DNA of 64,000 nt from Thinopyrum elongatum (GCA_011799875.1 CM022297.1:536813711-536877710); one strand, 5' to 3'. Shown: positions 11,375 through 22,820, counted from the first letter of the stretch. Program-made: numbers and translations. Notes: generated from the letters alone by a model not told the origin.

Positions 11375-12540
11375 ATGGAGGAGGAAATGTGTTTAGTGGA
11401 TAGTGGATCTACTAACACGATACTTAAGGAGATGAAGTATTTCCAGACACTCAAGAAGAGTAATGGAAGTGTCATGACAATTTCTGGTAGAGACACCGTA
11501 ATTGTTGGTTCTGGTCAAGCCACAATTACACTCCCTATGGGTACTAAATTAATAATCAAGGATGCTCTACTATATCCAGATTCTACTCGTACCTTGTTGA
11601 GTTTTAAGGATATCCGCAAAAATGGTTTCCATGTGGAAACTAATGAAGAGAGTGGGGCTGAATGCCTGCTCATAACTCAGCAAAAGGGATTTCGAAAGGA
11701 AATCCTTGAGAATTTGCCATCTCTATCTTCTGGGTTGTATTATACATACATTAAACCAGAGACGCATTTGGCGTACAAGATAGTTTTTCAGAATCTTGAT
11801 AAGTTCAAGATTTGGCATTGTCTCCTCGGTCATCCTGCTATTGGGATGATGAGAAAAATTATTGATGGTTCTGTTGGACACAACATAACGGATAGAAAGT
11901 TCCCAAAATCATCTAATTTTGTATGCACAGCATGTGCAACTGGGAAATTGATCACAAGGCCATCTTATGTGAAATTAAAGGATGAGCCGCTTAATTTCCT
12001 TGAACGCATTCAAGGAGATATTTGTGGTCCAATACAGCCGTTATCTGGACCATTCAGATATTTCTTGGTCCTAATTGATGCATCAACGAGATGGTCAAAT
12101 GTGTGTCTACTGTCAACAAGGAACCATGCTTTTTGCAAAGCTAATTGCTCAGATCATTAAATTGAGAGCAAATCATCCCGAGCATAGGATAAAAACAATC
12201 AGAATGGATAATGCTGCGGAATTTAGTTCACGAGCATTTAATGAATACTGCCTAGCTTTGGTCATTTCTGTGGAGCACTCAGTACTTTATGTACATACCC
12301 AGAATGGTCTTGAGGAATCACTTATCAAGAGGATCAAGTTGATAGCAAGACCGCTCCTGCAGAATCGTAATCTTCCAGCTTCATGTTGGGGTCATGCAGT
12401 TTTACATGCTGCAGAATTGATACAAATTCGACCAACTGCATATCATACGGACTCCCCGTTGCAGTTAGTACGTGGAAACCAGCCAAGTATTTCCCATCTG
12501 TGGCAATTCGGTTGCACGGTATATGTACCGATCTCACCAC
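11375..12540 (+). pseudogene. Copia pol 5' part: protease, GAG-pre-integrase, integrase
   Basis: It begins near MCLVDSGSTNTIL (protease active site D-S-G). GAG-pre-integrase with WHCLLGHP follows at about 11815, then integrase with GDICGPIQP and later MDNAAEFSS. A run of five T at 12130-12134 appears to carry one extra base, shifting the frame inside integrase. The frame resumes in the overlapping +1 frame and is then cut by the nested element at 12540. Confidence 0.85.
12536..12540 (+). repeat. Left target site duplication ACCAC
   Basis: Identical to 19765-19769. Together they flank the nested LTR element exactly at its TG and CA ends. Confidence 0.95.
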
Positions 12541-13917
12541 TGATACGTCTCCAATGTATCTATAATTTTTTATTGTTCCATGCTATTATATTATCTATCT
12601 TGGATGTTTTATATGCATTTATATGCTATTTTATATGATTTTTGGGACTAACCTATTAACCTAGCGCCCAGTGCCAGTTTCTGTATTTTCCTTGTTTTTG
12701 GGCTTCGCAGAAAAGGAATATCAAACGGAGTCCAATTGACCTGAAAATCCACGGAGAATATTTTGGAAAATATAAAAAATACTGGAACGAAAAGATATCG
12801 GAGAAGAGTCCCGAGGCCACCACAAGGGTGGAGGCCCCCCCCCCCCCGACCTTGTCGTCGCCTCATGGGCCCCCTTGACTTGTCCCCGACGCCAACACCT
12901 CTTATAAATCCCAAAAACCCCAGAACAAAACCTAGATCGGGAGTTCTGCCACCGCAAGCCTCTGTAGCCATGAAAAACCAATCGGGAGCCCGTTCCGGCA
13001 CCCTGTCGGAGGGGGAAACCATCACCGATGGCCATCTTCATCATCCCAGCGGTCTCCATGACGAGGAGGGAGTAGTTCACCCTCGGGGCTGAGGGTATGT
13101 ACCAGTAGCTATGTGTTTGATCTCTCTCTCTCGTCTTCTTGATTTGGCACGATCTTGATGTACCGCGAGCTTTGCTATTATAGTTGGATCTTATGATGTT
13201 TCTCCCCCTCTCCTCTACCTTCTTGTAATGAATTGAGTCTTGCTCTTTGAGGTTTCATTATGTTGGATTGAGTATTGCATTTGAGAACACTTGATGTATA
13301 TCTTGCGATGGGATATCTGTGGTGACAATGGGATGTTCTATTGATTCACTTGATGTATGTTTTGGCACTCAACTCGCGGATTCCCGAGGTGACATTGGGG
13401 TAATCTATGCATAGGGGTTGATGCATGTTTTCGTCCTACGTTCTCCGATAGAAACTTTGGAGTGATTCTTTGTTGCACGTTGAGGGATTGCTATGTGATC
13501 CAATTATGTTATCATTGTTGAGAGAACTTGCGCTAGTGAAAGTATGAACCCTAGGCCTTGTTTCCAAGCATTGCAATACCGTTTTCGCTCAATTTTATTA
13601 CTAGCTACCTTGCTGTTTTTATTTATTCAGATTATAAAAATATATTTCTACCATCTATATTACACTTGTATCACCATCTCTATGTCGAACTAGTGCACCT
13701 ATACAATCTACCATTGTATTGGGTGTGTTGGGGACACAAGAGACTCTTTGTTATTTGGTTGCAGGGTTGTTTGAGAGAGACCATCTTCATCCTACGCCTC
13801 CCACGGATTGATAAACCTTAGGTCATCCACTTGAGGGAAATTTGCTAATGTCCTACAAAACTCTGCACTTGGAGGCCCAACAACGTCTACAAGGAGAAGG
13901 TTGCGTAGTAGACATCA
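12541..13917 (+). repeat. 5' LTR, 1377 bp
   Basis: It starts tgatacgtctccaatgta and ends gtagtagacatca. It aligns along its whole length with 18374-19764. About six substitutions are visible in the first 170 bp, so the pair has aged moderately. It contains a C-run near 12837 and a TC-rich run near 13118. Confidence 0.95.
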
Positions 13918-14030
13918 AGCTCTTTTCTGGCACCATTGCCGCGGAGGCTAGGTAAGCAGCACTCACATCCCGTCAACGAAGCTCTTTTGTCGCGCCGTTG
14001 CCGGGAAGCTTAGTGCTTGAAGGTATATCT
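13918..14030 (+). repeat. Duplicated leader segment with two primer-site copies
   Basis: Two diverged copies of 'gctctttt..g.cgccgttgccg' start at about 13918 and 13979. The duplication places a second candidate primer site about 60 bp downstream of the first. Confidence 0.55.
13928..13947 (+). promoter_or_regulatory. Degenerate primer binding site (tRNA-Asp type)
   Basis: The sequence tggcaccattgccgcggagg starts 11 bp after the LTR. It resembles TGGCGCCGTTGCCGGGGA, the complement of the plant tRNA-Asp 3' end used by Athila-like elements. A second, closer copy (cgcgccgttgccggga) lies at 13991-14006 in a duplicated leader segment. Confidence 0.6.
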
Positions 14031-14104
14031 TTAGATCTTGCAATTGAATCTTTTAGTTTCTTGTTTTATCACTAGTTTAGTCTATAAAAGAAAACTACAA
14101 AAAA

Positions 14105-15088
14105 ATGGAATTGAGGTTGCCTCATATGCTTCATCTTTTTAATGTCTTTCGTGAAAACGATGGAAAGGAAAATTGTGCTCAAGTGTTAGAAGAAGAAGTC
14201 AATAAAATGTTTGGCAGTAAATTTTTGAATAATGAGCATGGATGCAATGTTGTTAATATGAATTCTTTGAATATCCACGATGCTAATGATATGCAAAGCT
14301 ACAAGCTTGGGGATGCTATGTTTGATGAAGATGATATTTTTACTCCCCCAAGTTTTGATGAGCAAATTTATTATGATGATAGCATGCCTCCTATTTATGA
14401 TGATTATATTGATGAAAGTGGGTTTGGAAGAGTGTCAACTTTAGGTAGTATTGATCCCACTATTTTGGAGGGTGTTGATTCTTATTTTAATAATGATGAA
14501 AGTGGATTTGGAGAGGTCATGACTTTATTTAGTGATGAATCCACTATTTTGGAAGAGGTTCCAATTGATTATGAGAATAAAGTTGCTATATATGATGATT
14601 ATTGTGATGACATGTATACTATAAAGAATAATGATAACCATAAAACTTGTCATCGTGATTTTAATTTTCAATTGGATTATGCCTCACATGATAGTTACTT
14701 TGTTGAGTTTGCTCCCACTACTATGAATGAGAAGAATTTTGCTTATGTGGAGAGTAGTAAAATTTCTATGCTTATGAATCATGAAAAGAATGCTTTATGT
14801 GACAGTTATATTGTTGAATTCATTCATGATGCGACTGAAAATTATTATGAGGGAGGAATATATGCTTGTAGGAGTTGCAATAATATCAAGTTTCCTCTCT
14901 ATGTGTTGAAAATCTTGAAGTTTTGCTTGTTTTACCTTCCTATACTAGTTGATTCTTGTTCCCATAAGTTATTTGGTCACAAAATACCTATGCATAGGAA
15001 GTGGGTTAGACTTAAATGTGCTTGCCACATATGTTTCATGATGCTCTCTTTGCGTTTCAATTCTTTACTTTTATTCGAGCATCATTAA
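14105..15088 (+). CDS. Unknown acidic 327-aa protein of the non-autonomous LTR element
   Basis: The ATG at 14105 follows a purine-rich leader (gaaaactacaaaaaa) and the frame is open for 327 codons. The protein is rich in Asp, Glu, Tyr and Asn. It has two copies of a DESGFG.V.TL..D.TILE motif (about residues 101-150), repeated YDDY/YDD clusters and a Cys/His-containing hydrophobic C-terminus. I recognise no capsid, zinc knuckle or enzyme motif. Position suggests a gag substitute, but that is inference. It keeps a long open frame although the element lacks pol, hinting at past selection. Confidence 0.6.
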   Translation: MELRLPHMLHLFNVFRENDGKENCAQVLEEEVNKMFGSKFLNNEHGCNVVNMNSLNIHDANDMQSYKLGDAMFDEDDIFTPPSFDEQIYYDDSMPPIYDDYIDESGFGRVSTLGSIDPTILEGVDSYFNNDESGFGEVMTLFSDESTILEEVPIDYENKVAIYDDYCDDMYTIKNNDNHKTCHRDFNFQLDYASHDSYFVEFAPTTMNEKNFAYVESSKISMLMNHEKNALCDSYIVEFIHDATENYYEGGIYACRSCNNIKFPLYVLKILKFCLFYLPILVDSCSHKLFGHKIPMHRKWVRLKCACHICFMMLSLRFNSLLLFEHH

Positions 15089-15730
15089 CATCATCATGCC
15101 TAGCTAAAAAGGCATTAAAGAAAAGCTCTTGTTGGGATACAACCCAACATTTACCCCTACTGTTTTTATGTGTTCACATGATTGAGCTACTGTATTAATC
15201 ATGTTTTATAGCTTTTTTTTGAATAAAGTGCCAAGTAAAGCCTTTGGGATAGTGTGGTTGATAGTTGATTTGATTCTGTGCAAAAACAGAAACTTTTGCA
15301 TCCAGTACAGAAATTCCTATATTTTACTGGAACGCGAAAAACTTCTGAAATTTTTACAGTTAATTTTTATACAAATTGTTTACGTTATCCTAATTTTTCA
15401 CAATATTTGGAGTTACATAAGTATGACATTAATTCAGATCTTTACAGACTGTTCTGTTTTTGACAGATTCTGTTTTTGATGCTTATGTTTGCTTGTTTTC
15501 TAGTTTCTATGGCTTATATTGCTCAATATAAATTGTATAAATGATAGGGTACAGTATGTATAATGTGGAAACAAATTTTAATATTGTATTGACAGTACCA
15601 AAGTGAATGATTTGTTTTATCATACTAACCCATCTCACAAAGTTCCGTTAAGTTTTGTGTGATTGAAGTTTTCAAGTTTTCGGTGAGATATCGATATGAG
15701 GAGAATAAGGAGTGACAATACCCTAAGCTT

Positions 15731-15750
15731 GGGGATGCCCAAGGCACCCC
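15731..15750 (+). repeat. Hairpin 1 (ggggatgcc / ggcacccc)
   Basis: Nearly perfect inverted repeat with a 3-base loop, preceded by aagctt. Confidence 0.6.
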
Positions 15751-15787
15751 AAGGTAATATTCAAGGAAGATCCAAGCAACTAAGTTT

Positions 15788-15811
15788 GGGGATGCCCCGG
15801 ATGGCATCCCC
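15788..15811 (+). repeat. Hairpin 2 (ggggatgcc / ggcatcccc)
   Basis: Perfect 9-bp stem around a short loop. It lies 37 bp after hairpin 1. Confidence 0.65.
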
Positions 15812-16468
15812 TCATTCGTCTCCAACATTATCGGTAACCTTACTTGGAGCTATATTTTTATTCGTCACATGATATGAGTTTTGCTTGGAGCATCATTTTA
15901 TTTTATTAGGATTTGCTTGCTGTTATTTAGAATAATGTTTTGTATCTTTTAGTTCAATAAAAAGGTCAAATGTAGCCTTTACCATGCTTACTTTGCAAGT
16001 CTACATGTTGCTGTATTGAAAACAGAAAGTTTTCTATTGTTGTCTGAATTCTTATGGAAAGTCAGAACATCATAAAATCTTGAAATTTTTACACGTTCAG
16101 CAATAACAAATTTTATACAGTGTGGTTCTTGTTCAGAATTTTTGGAGTTAGGGAAGTATGAGTACAATTGCACTCTTTACAGACTGTCCTGTTTTGACAG
16201 ATTGCTGTTATGTTTGCATTGTTTGCATATGTTTGCTTGTTTAATGATTGTATTTGAGGATAGGAGTATTAAATATGCAGAGGCATTTAGTATGCAATGT
16301 TAAATTATAATTTTAGTGATTTGCTACAGTAGAGAATGATAAGGTTTTGCATTTGATTTATACTAACTTTTCTCACAAGTTCTTGTTGAGTTTTGTGTGG
16401 ATGAAGTTTTTAAGATTTAGGGAAACCATCATATAAAAGGAATTAAGGAGACACAAAATCTCAAGCTT

Positions 16469-16488
16469 GGGGATGCCCAAGGCATCCC
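16469..16488 (+). repeat. Hairpin 3 (gggatgcc / ggcatccc)
   Basis: Counterpart of hairpin 1 in the second duplication unit, with a perfect 8-bp stem and a short loop. Confidence 0.65.
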
Positions 16489-16525
16489 AATATAATATTT
16501 CAAGAAGTCTCAAGCATCTAAGCTT

Positions 16526-16548
16526 GGGGATGCCCCGGTAGGCATCCC
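16526..16548 (+). repeat. Hairpin 4 (gggatgcc / ggcatccc)
   Basis: Counterpart of hairpin 2 in the second duplication unit. The stem is conserved although loop and flanks differ. Confidence 0.65.
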
Positions 16549-18358
16549 ACCTTTCTTCGTCAAGAATTATCGGTTAGTATCGGTTGAGCCTAAGTTTTTG
16601 CTTCTTCACATGATATGTGCTATCCTTGCAATGTCATTTTATTATGTTTGGCTTGCTGTTTGAATAAAGTACTTAAGATCTGAAATTTTATTTATGAGAG
16701 AGAGTCTTCACATAGCTACATAATTATTCAACTACTCATTGATCTTCACTTATATCTTTTTGGAGTAGTTTGTCATTTACTCTTGTGTGCTTCACTTATA
16801 TCCTATGAGTAAATGGTTGAATGAATTGAATAATAAATCTGAATTTATATATGTTTCATATGCTTATACCATGGGGAGTAATGACTTCACATATAAGAAG
16901 TAGAGGTGTTAAATTTATTTAAAGTTAGCAAACATAGTATTGGTCACTTGAACAATTCATGAAAGAATATTGAAGGAAGAGAGGTTTCACATATAAATAT
17001 ACTATCTTGGACATCTTCTATGATTGTGAGCCCCATTAATTATTTTCAAACTTGAGCAAATTAGTTGAAGTTGGACAAGAAAGACAATGTAATGAGTTAT
17101 GCTTGGGTATATTTGTATAGAAGTTATATTGTTATGGATCCTCCAACATGTGGTGCTTGCTATTTAGAATCTTTTGCTAGCCAACATCTCTGTACTAAGT
17201 GGGAATACTGCTTGTGCATCCAAAATCCTTGAACCAAGTTTCCTCCATGAGTGTCCACCATATCTACCTATATGCGGTATTTACCTGCTGTTTCAAGTAA
17301 ATTTGCATGTGCCAAACTCTAAACCTTCAAATAATAATCTGTTTTGTATGCCCAAATCGCTCATGTAGCGACTAGGGGCTGTCAGTATCTTCCGGCTAGG
17401 TGGGTTATTCTCACGATGAGTGGACTCCGCTCATCATTCACGAGAGAGTGGCTGGTAATTGGGATGCCCAGTCCTATGATCAAAAGATCAAAAACAAAAT
17501 TTCAAATAATTAAACAAAACTCCCCCAGGAAAATTGTTGGTATGGACGGCACCCGTGCATTAGGCTAGCCGTGGAGTGTGATTGTTGGTGGAAGGGGAGT
17601 AAAAACTTTACCTTTCTATTTGGGAACCGCCTATAATGTGTCTAGCATGGAAGATATTGAGAACTCTCGGTTGTTATGTTGACAATGAAAGCATACCTCT
17701 CAAAATTATGTTCATCTCTGTTTTAAAAGCTTTGAGCTCTGGCACCTCTGCAAATCCCTGCTTCCCTCTGCGAAGGGCCTATCTTTTACTTTTATTTTTT
17801 TGTTGAGTCAATTTCTTTTTCCAACCTATTCTTTAGTTGGCAAGCATCATGTGGTGGGGAAAGATCTAAGCATATATGGCCATTGAAATATATTTGATCA
17901 TGAATTATTATTGTTGACAATTATCTATATGATAAATAAGTTAGGAGGCGAAACATTAAGCCCCTATCTTTCTCTGTGTTCAATGGATGCTATTTGTTCT
18001 AAAAATATGCTTTGAGTGGTAGCAATCATGGAAGACTATATGATAGTTGAGTATGTGGGATTTGCTAAATCAAAGCTCTTACATAGACCCTTCTTGAAAA
18101 TAAGATGAATTACAATTATTTGATGACTGAGAACTTAGTTTGTTAGTTTTTCAAGAAAGTTTATGATCTATGCTTTAACAAGTGAATAGCTTGCTACTTG
18201 ATCATGAGAAGTTTTATGAGATGAGCTACTGTTTATGATTTATAATGATGCTAGAAAAAGTGATTGAAATTATCATTGATCAAACTTATGCATTTGCTAG
18301 CATTCCACATCAAAAATTCTGTTTTTATCATTTACCTACTCAAGGATGAGCAGGAATT

Positions 18359-18373
18359 AAGCTTGGGGATGCT
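18359..18373 (+). promoter_or_regulatory. Polypurine-tract-like site before the 3' LTR
   Basis: The sequence aagcttggggatgct abuts the 3' LTR. The same core, aagcttggggatgc, recurs at the four hairpins (one copy slightly changed) and at 14303-14317 in the ORF, so it belongs to a repeated motif as well as occupying the priming position. Confidence 0.5.
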
Positions 18374-19764
18374 TGATACGTCTCCAACGTATCTATAATT
18401 TTTGATTGTTCCATGCTATTATATTATCTATCTTGGATGTTTTATATGCATTTATATGCTATTTTATATGATTTCTGGGACTAACCTATTAACCTAGAGC
18501 CCAGTGCCAGTTTCTGTTTTTTCCTTGTTTTTGAGCTTCGCAGAAAAGGAATATCAAACGGAGTCCAATTGACCTGAAAATCCACGGAGAATATTTTTGG
18601 AAAATATAAAACATACTAGAACGAAAAGATATCGGAGAAGAGTCCCGAGGCCACCACAAGGGTGGAGGGTGCACCCCCCCTAGGGCGCGCCCCCCGTCCT
18701 TGTCGTCGCCTCGTGGGCCCCCTTGACTTGTCCCCGACGCCAACACCTCTTATAAATCCCAAAAAGCCCAGAACAAAACCTAGATCGGGAGTTCCGCCGC
18801 CGCAAGCCTCTATAGCCACGAAAAACCAATCGGAAGCCCATTCCGGCACCCTGCCGGAGGGGGAAACCATCACCGGTGGCCATCTTCATCATCCCGGCGG
18901 TCTCCATGACGAGGAGGGAGTAGTTCACCCTCGGGGCTGAGGGTATGTACCAGTAGCTATGTGTTTGATCTCTCTCTCTCTCTCGTGTTCTTGATTTGGC
19001 ACGATCTTGATGTACCGCGAGCTTTGCTATTATAGTTGGATCTTATGATGTTTCTCCCCCTCTACCTTCTTGTAATGAATTGAGTCTTGCTCCCTGAGGT
19101 TTCGTTATGTTGGATTGAGTATTGGATTTGAGAACACTTGATGTATGTCTTGCGATGGGATATCTATGGTGACAATGGGATGTTCTATTGATTCACTTGA
19201 TGTATGTTTTGGCACTCAACTCGCGGATTCAAGAGGTGACATTGGGGTAATCTATGCATAGGGGTTGCTGCACGTTTTCATCCTACGTTCTCTGATAGAA
19301 ACTTTGGAGTGATTCTTTGTTGTACGTTGAGGGATTGTTATGTGATCCAATTATGTTATCATTGTTGAGAGAACTTGCGCTAGTGAAAGTATGAACCCTA
19401 GGCCTTGTTTCCAAGCATTGCAGTACCGTTTTCGCTCACTTTTATTACTAGCTACCTTGCTGTTTTTATTTATTCAGATTATAAAAATATATTTCTACCA
19501 TCCATATTACACTTGTATCACCATCTCTTCGCCGAACTAGTGCACCTATACAATTTACCATTGTATTGGGTGTGTTGGGGACACAAGAGACTCTTTGTTA
19601 TTTGGTTGCATGGTTGTTTGAGAGAGACCATCTTCATCCTACGCCTCCCACAGATTGATAAACCTTAGGTCATCCACTTGAGGGAAATTTGCTACTATCC
19701 TACAAAACTCTGCACTTGGAGGCCCAACAACGTCTACAAGGAGAAGGTTGCGTAGTAGACATCA
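18374..19764 (+). repeat. 3' LTR, 1391 bp
   Basis: Partner of 12541-13917, with the same ends and same order of blocks. It differs by scattered substitutions and a few small indels near 18670-18690 and 18970. Confidence 0.95.
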
Positions 19765-19769
19765 ACCAC
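19765..19769 (+). repeat. Right target site duplication ACCAC
   Basis: Matches 12536-12540 and starts directly after the LTR terminus. Confidence 0.95.
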
Positions 19770-22149
19770 CGCAGCGTACATCAATGGGCCCTCATAGACG
19801 AATGGGGATCTATGTGGGGTACAATTCTTCGTCAATCATTAAGTACCTAGAACCCCTGACAGGGGATTTATTTACAGCCCGGTACGCTGATTGCATTTTT
19901 GATGAGGACAATTTACCGGCATTAGGGGGAGAGAATAACCACAAAGAATGCCGAGAAATAGATTGGGATGTGAAAGGCATCCAGTCCTTAGATCCACGTA
20001 CGAATGAGTCTGAACTGGAGGTTCAGAAGATTATAAATCTGCAAAATATTGCAAATAATCTGCCAGATGCATTTACTTATTATAAAGGTGTCACAAAATC
20101 AAATGTTCCAGCTATGAATGTGCCAGAGAGAGTAGATGTGACCCATAGATCTACTCAGCCACCTAAGAGGGGGAGGAATCTGGACACAAAGGACAAGGCT
20201 TTTGCAGAAGCGTCTAAAGGGAATGAGGAATCCTCAAAAAGTAAATGCAAGTCAACAAGATGTTGATATTCAACCTAGGGTTGAAGGACACCTGAAGGAT
20301 GTTGGACATCCAGAACTCAGCACGAGTGTGCACACAAATTTTGGTGTTGGGACATCGAAAGACCTTGATCCAATTGTTGAGGAAAATCACGAAGGATCAA
20401 AAGGTATATATTGTTGAGATATCCATTAATTATATTGATTCAGGAGAATCATACAATAGAAAGACTACAGTTGTCGACATTTATTTCGCCTCTAGAATTG
20501 CAGAAGGCCTTGATTTGGATTGTGAACCTAAGTCCATGGCAGAGTGCATGAAGCGCTCAGACTGGTCCAAATGGAAGGCAGCAATTGAGGATGAATTGCG
20601 CTCGCTCATAAAAAGAGGGGTATTTACTGCAGTAATACCCACTTCTCAGCATGTGTTCCCTGTGGGAGCAAAATGGGTTTTCGTTCGTAATAGGAACGAG
20701 AACAATGAGGTGGTGAGATATAAGGCGAGGCTTGTAGCACAGGGGTTCACGCAGAGACCCGGCATCGATTATGATTAAACATATTCTCCTGTTATGAGTG
20801 GAACAACGTTCCAATATTTAATATCACTGGCAGTGAAAATGAATTTGTCTATCCAATGGATGGATGTTGTGACTGCATATTTATATGGGTCACTGGATTC
20901 AGATATTTACATGAAAGTTCCTGAGGGAATGAAGCTTCCGAATCCAAAGGCTAATCGCAACATGTATTGCGTAAAGCTTCAGAAGTCATTGTATGGCTTG
21001 AAGCAGTCGGGAAGACTGTGGTATAACCGACTGGGTATATTCCTTCTTCAGAAGGGTTACTCAAATAATAATGATTGCCCATGTGTGTTTATTAAGAAAT
21101 CTAAAAATGGATTTTGCATTATTTCTGTGTATGTGGATGATCTGAATATCATTGGGACTACACATGAAATACATGAGGCAAGTAATCATCTTAAGGCGGA
21201 GTTTGAGAAGAAAGATCTGGGTAAGACTAAATTTTGTTTGGGCTTACAACTTGAACATCTACCTTCGGGAATACTTGTTCATCAGTCTGCTTATATCCAA
21301 AAGATTCTTGAGAAATTTAATATGGATAAAGCATATCCATCGAAAACACCAATGGTTGTTAGATCTCTTGATAGAGATAAAGACCCATTTAGACCTAAGG
21401 GTGATGATGAAGAGGTATTAGGACCTGAGTTTCCTTACCTCAGTGCTATTGGAGCACTAATGTATCTAGCAAACTGTACCAGGCCTGATATATCATTTGC
21501 AGTAAATGTATTGGCTAGATTCAGTACATCACCAACAAAGAGGCATTGGGTTGGTGTGAAGAACATTTTCAGATATCTTCAAGGCACCAAAGATCTTGGT
21601 TTGTTCCATCGGAAAAATCAAGATAAGACCATGGTGGGATATTGTGATGTTGGATACCTATCGGATCCCCATAATGCCAGATCACAGACTGGTTTTGTCT
21701 TCTTGAGTGGAGGTATGGCTTTTTCTTGGAAGTCGACAAAATAAATTCTGGTGGCTACGTCCACGAATCATTCTGAAATTATTGCTTTGTTTGAAGCATC
21801 ATGTGAATGTGCTTGGCTTCGCAGAATGATTAACTTTATTGAAAGTTCAAGTGGGATTGGATCATTGGAATCACCCACTATTATCTATGAAGATAATGCT
21901 GCATGTATTACACAGATGCAAACAGGTTATATAAAGAGTAATATTACAAAGCATATTTCTCCTAAGTTATTTTATCCCCATGAGTTACAGCAGACCAGGG
22001 AGATAAATATTTTGCAAACGAAGTCATGTGATAATCTTGCTGATTTGTTTACAAAGTCATTACCAGGTTCTTCATTTGAGAAGTACATCAATGGAATTGG
22101 TATGAAACGACTTCGGGACTTGCAAAGTTCAGGGGGAGTGTCTCACTGA
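19765..22149 (+). pseudogene. Copia pol 3' part: reverse transcriptase and RNase H
   Basis: The sequence continues the integrase C-terminus (MGIYVGYNS). After a frame change near 20265 it encodes the reverse transcriptase with WKAAIEDEL, GAKWVF, KARLVAQGFTQ, the YVDD active site at 21129-21140 and KKDLG. RNase H follows, with ATSTNHSEIIAL and YEDNAACI. One frame runs from about 20299 to 22149, broken only by TAA at 20776 and TAA at 21742, each replacing a normally coding triplet. It ends with the usual LADLFTKSLP tail and a gggggagtg purine tract. Confidence 0.88.
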
Positions 22150-22820
22150 ATGATAATCTGTTTGTGATCCTTGGATCTTTGATATTGCACTCTTTTCCTT
22201 TATAAGTTTTCCTAAATGGTTTCTTATGGAAGGTTTTTAATGAGGCAATAGTAATGCAAGCATTGTGATATGTCAATTTCTTCTTATTTTCCCATTGGGT
22301 TTTTGGAAGGAGTTTTTGATGGCATATTGTATATACCTCCTCATATTAGACGTGATTTTCCTCACCATGCGGTGTGTTTTGAGGGAGAACATGAGTCATG
22401 ATGCGCAGTGATTGCCCCCTCACAACAGATGTTGATGATTGCACTATTATCAACGAATAATTGAAGTTAAGAGATTAGGGAGGTATATTGCCCGTCCCTG
22501 AGGACACTCCCCTAGTCTGTCCTAGCTGAGTTCAATTGATTACGGTGTGAAACATCAGTGTCTAGGATTGGCATTAACATCAATGTGGTTTTCAATCCTA
22601 CTTTACTGGAACTATCTCTGTTTTAGCACACATTCCGCCACATGCGCTTCTACTTTTTCTCTTCCACGATGGGTTTACACCCAGTCCCTAAGAGTAACCA
22701 CGCATCACGCCCCCGTCAGATCCCATCTCTTGTAAACGTCGCGTCTGTGCGCGCGCCCTTACCAGGGGTTTATATATGTACATCATCGCAATCAATCTAG
22801 ATCAGTGCTTACTGTTCCAT
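22150..22820 (+). other. Copia 3' non-coding region, possible LTR remnant
   Basis: Just after pol comes the 'aggtttttaatgaggca' stretch common downstream of plant copia RNase H. Then there is a TATA-like tttatatatgtacatcat at about 22769 followed by aatcaatctagatcag, which resembles an LTR promoter and R region. No matching 5' copy is visible, so an LTR is only a possibility. Confidence 0.4.

Larger units (their letters stand above)
15270..16690 (+). repeat. Imperfect tandem duplication, ~735-bp unit
   Basis: Landmarks occur twice in the same order: an acagaaa..tt start, 'tttttacag', 'ctctttacagactgt.ctgtttt', a Gly-codon-like aagcttggggatgccc pair and a closing tcgtc..aacattatcggt segment. 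Offsets are about 735 bp. Confidence 0.7.
15089..18373 (+). other. Non-coding interior of the non-autonomous LTR element
   Basis: AT-rich DNA without a convincing gene. It includes a roughly 735-bp imperfect tandem duplication (about 15270-16690) with four hairpins, then unrelated AT-rich sequence. A polypurine-like tract precedes the 3' LTR. Confidence 0.6.
12541..19764 (+). mobile_element. Complete non-autonomous LTR retrotransposon, 7.2 kb
   Basis: Two LTRs (12541-13917 and 18374-19764) in direct orientation with TG...CA ends and a perfect 5-bp duplication (ACCAC) prove an intact insertion. The 4.45-kb interior has a tRNA-Asp-like primer site, one 327-aa ORF of unknown function, a large tandem duplication and repeated hairpins. 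It has no protease, reverse transcriptase or integrase, so it must borrow these from another family. It sits in the pol gene of a copia element in the same orientation. Confidence 0.95.
10087..22149 (+). mobile_element. Ty1/copia retrotransposon, split by a nested LTR element
   Basis: Gag, protease, integrase, reverse transcriptase and RNase H occur in copia order on the plus strand. The element is interrupted at 12540/19765 by the nested element. Removing that insertion and one ACCAC copy joins the pol frame cleanly. Two in-frame stops, a homopolymer frameshift and another frame change near 20265 show decay. LTRs were not resolved. Confidence 0.85.

Noticed and set aside
12648..13092. Open frames in the LTRs (also 18489-18940)
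   Set aside because: Short frames on both strands of duplicated LTR sequence, with no domain; promoter/UTR sequence of the retrotransposon.
13928..14006. tRNA fragments
   Set aside because: Only complements of tRNA 3' ends are present, as expected for primer binding sites; no cloverleaf.
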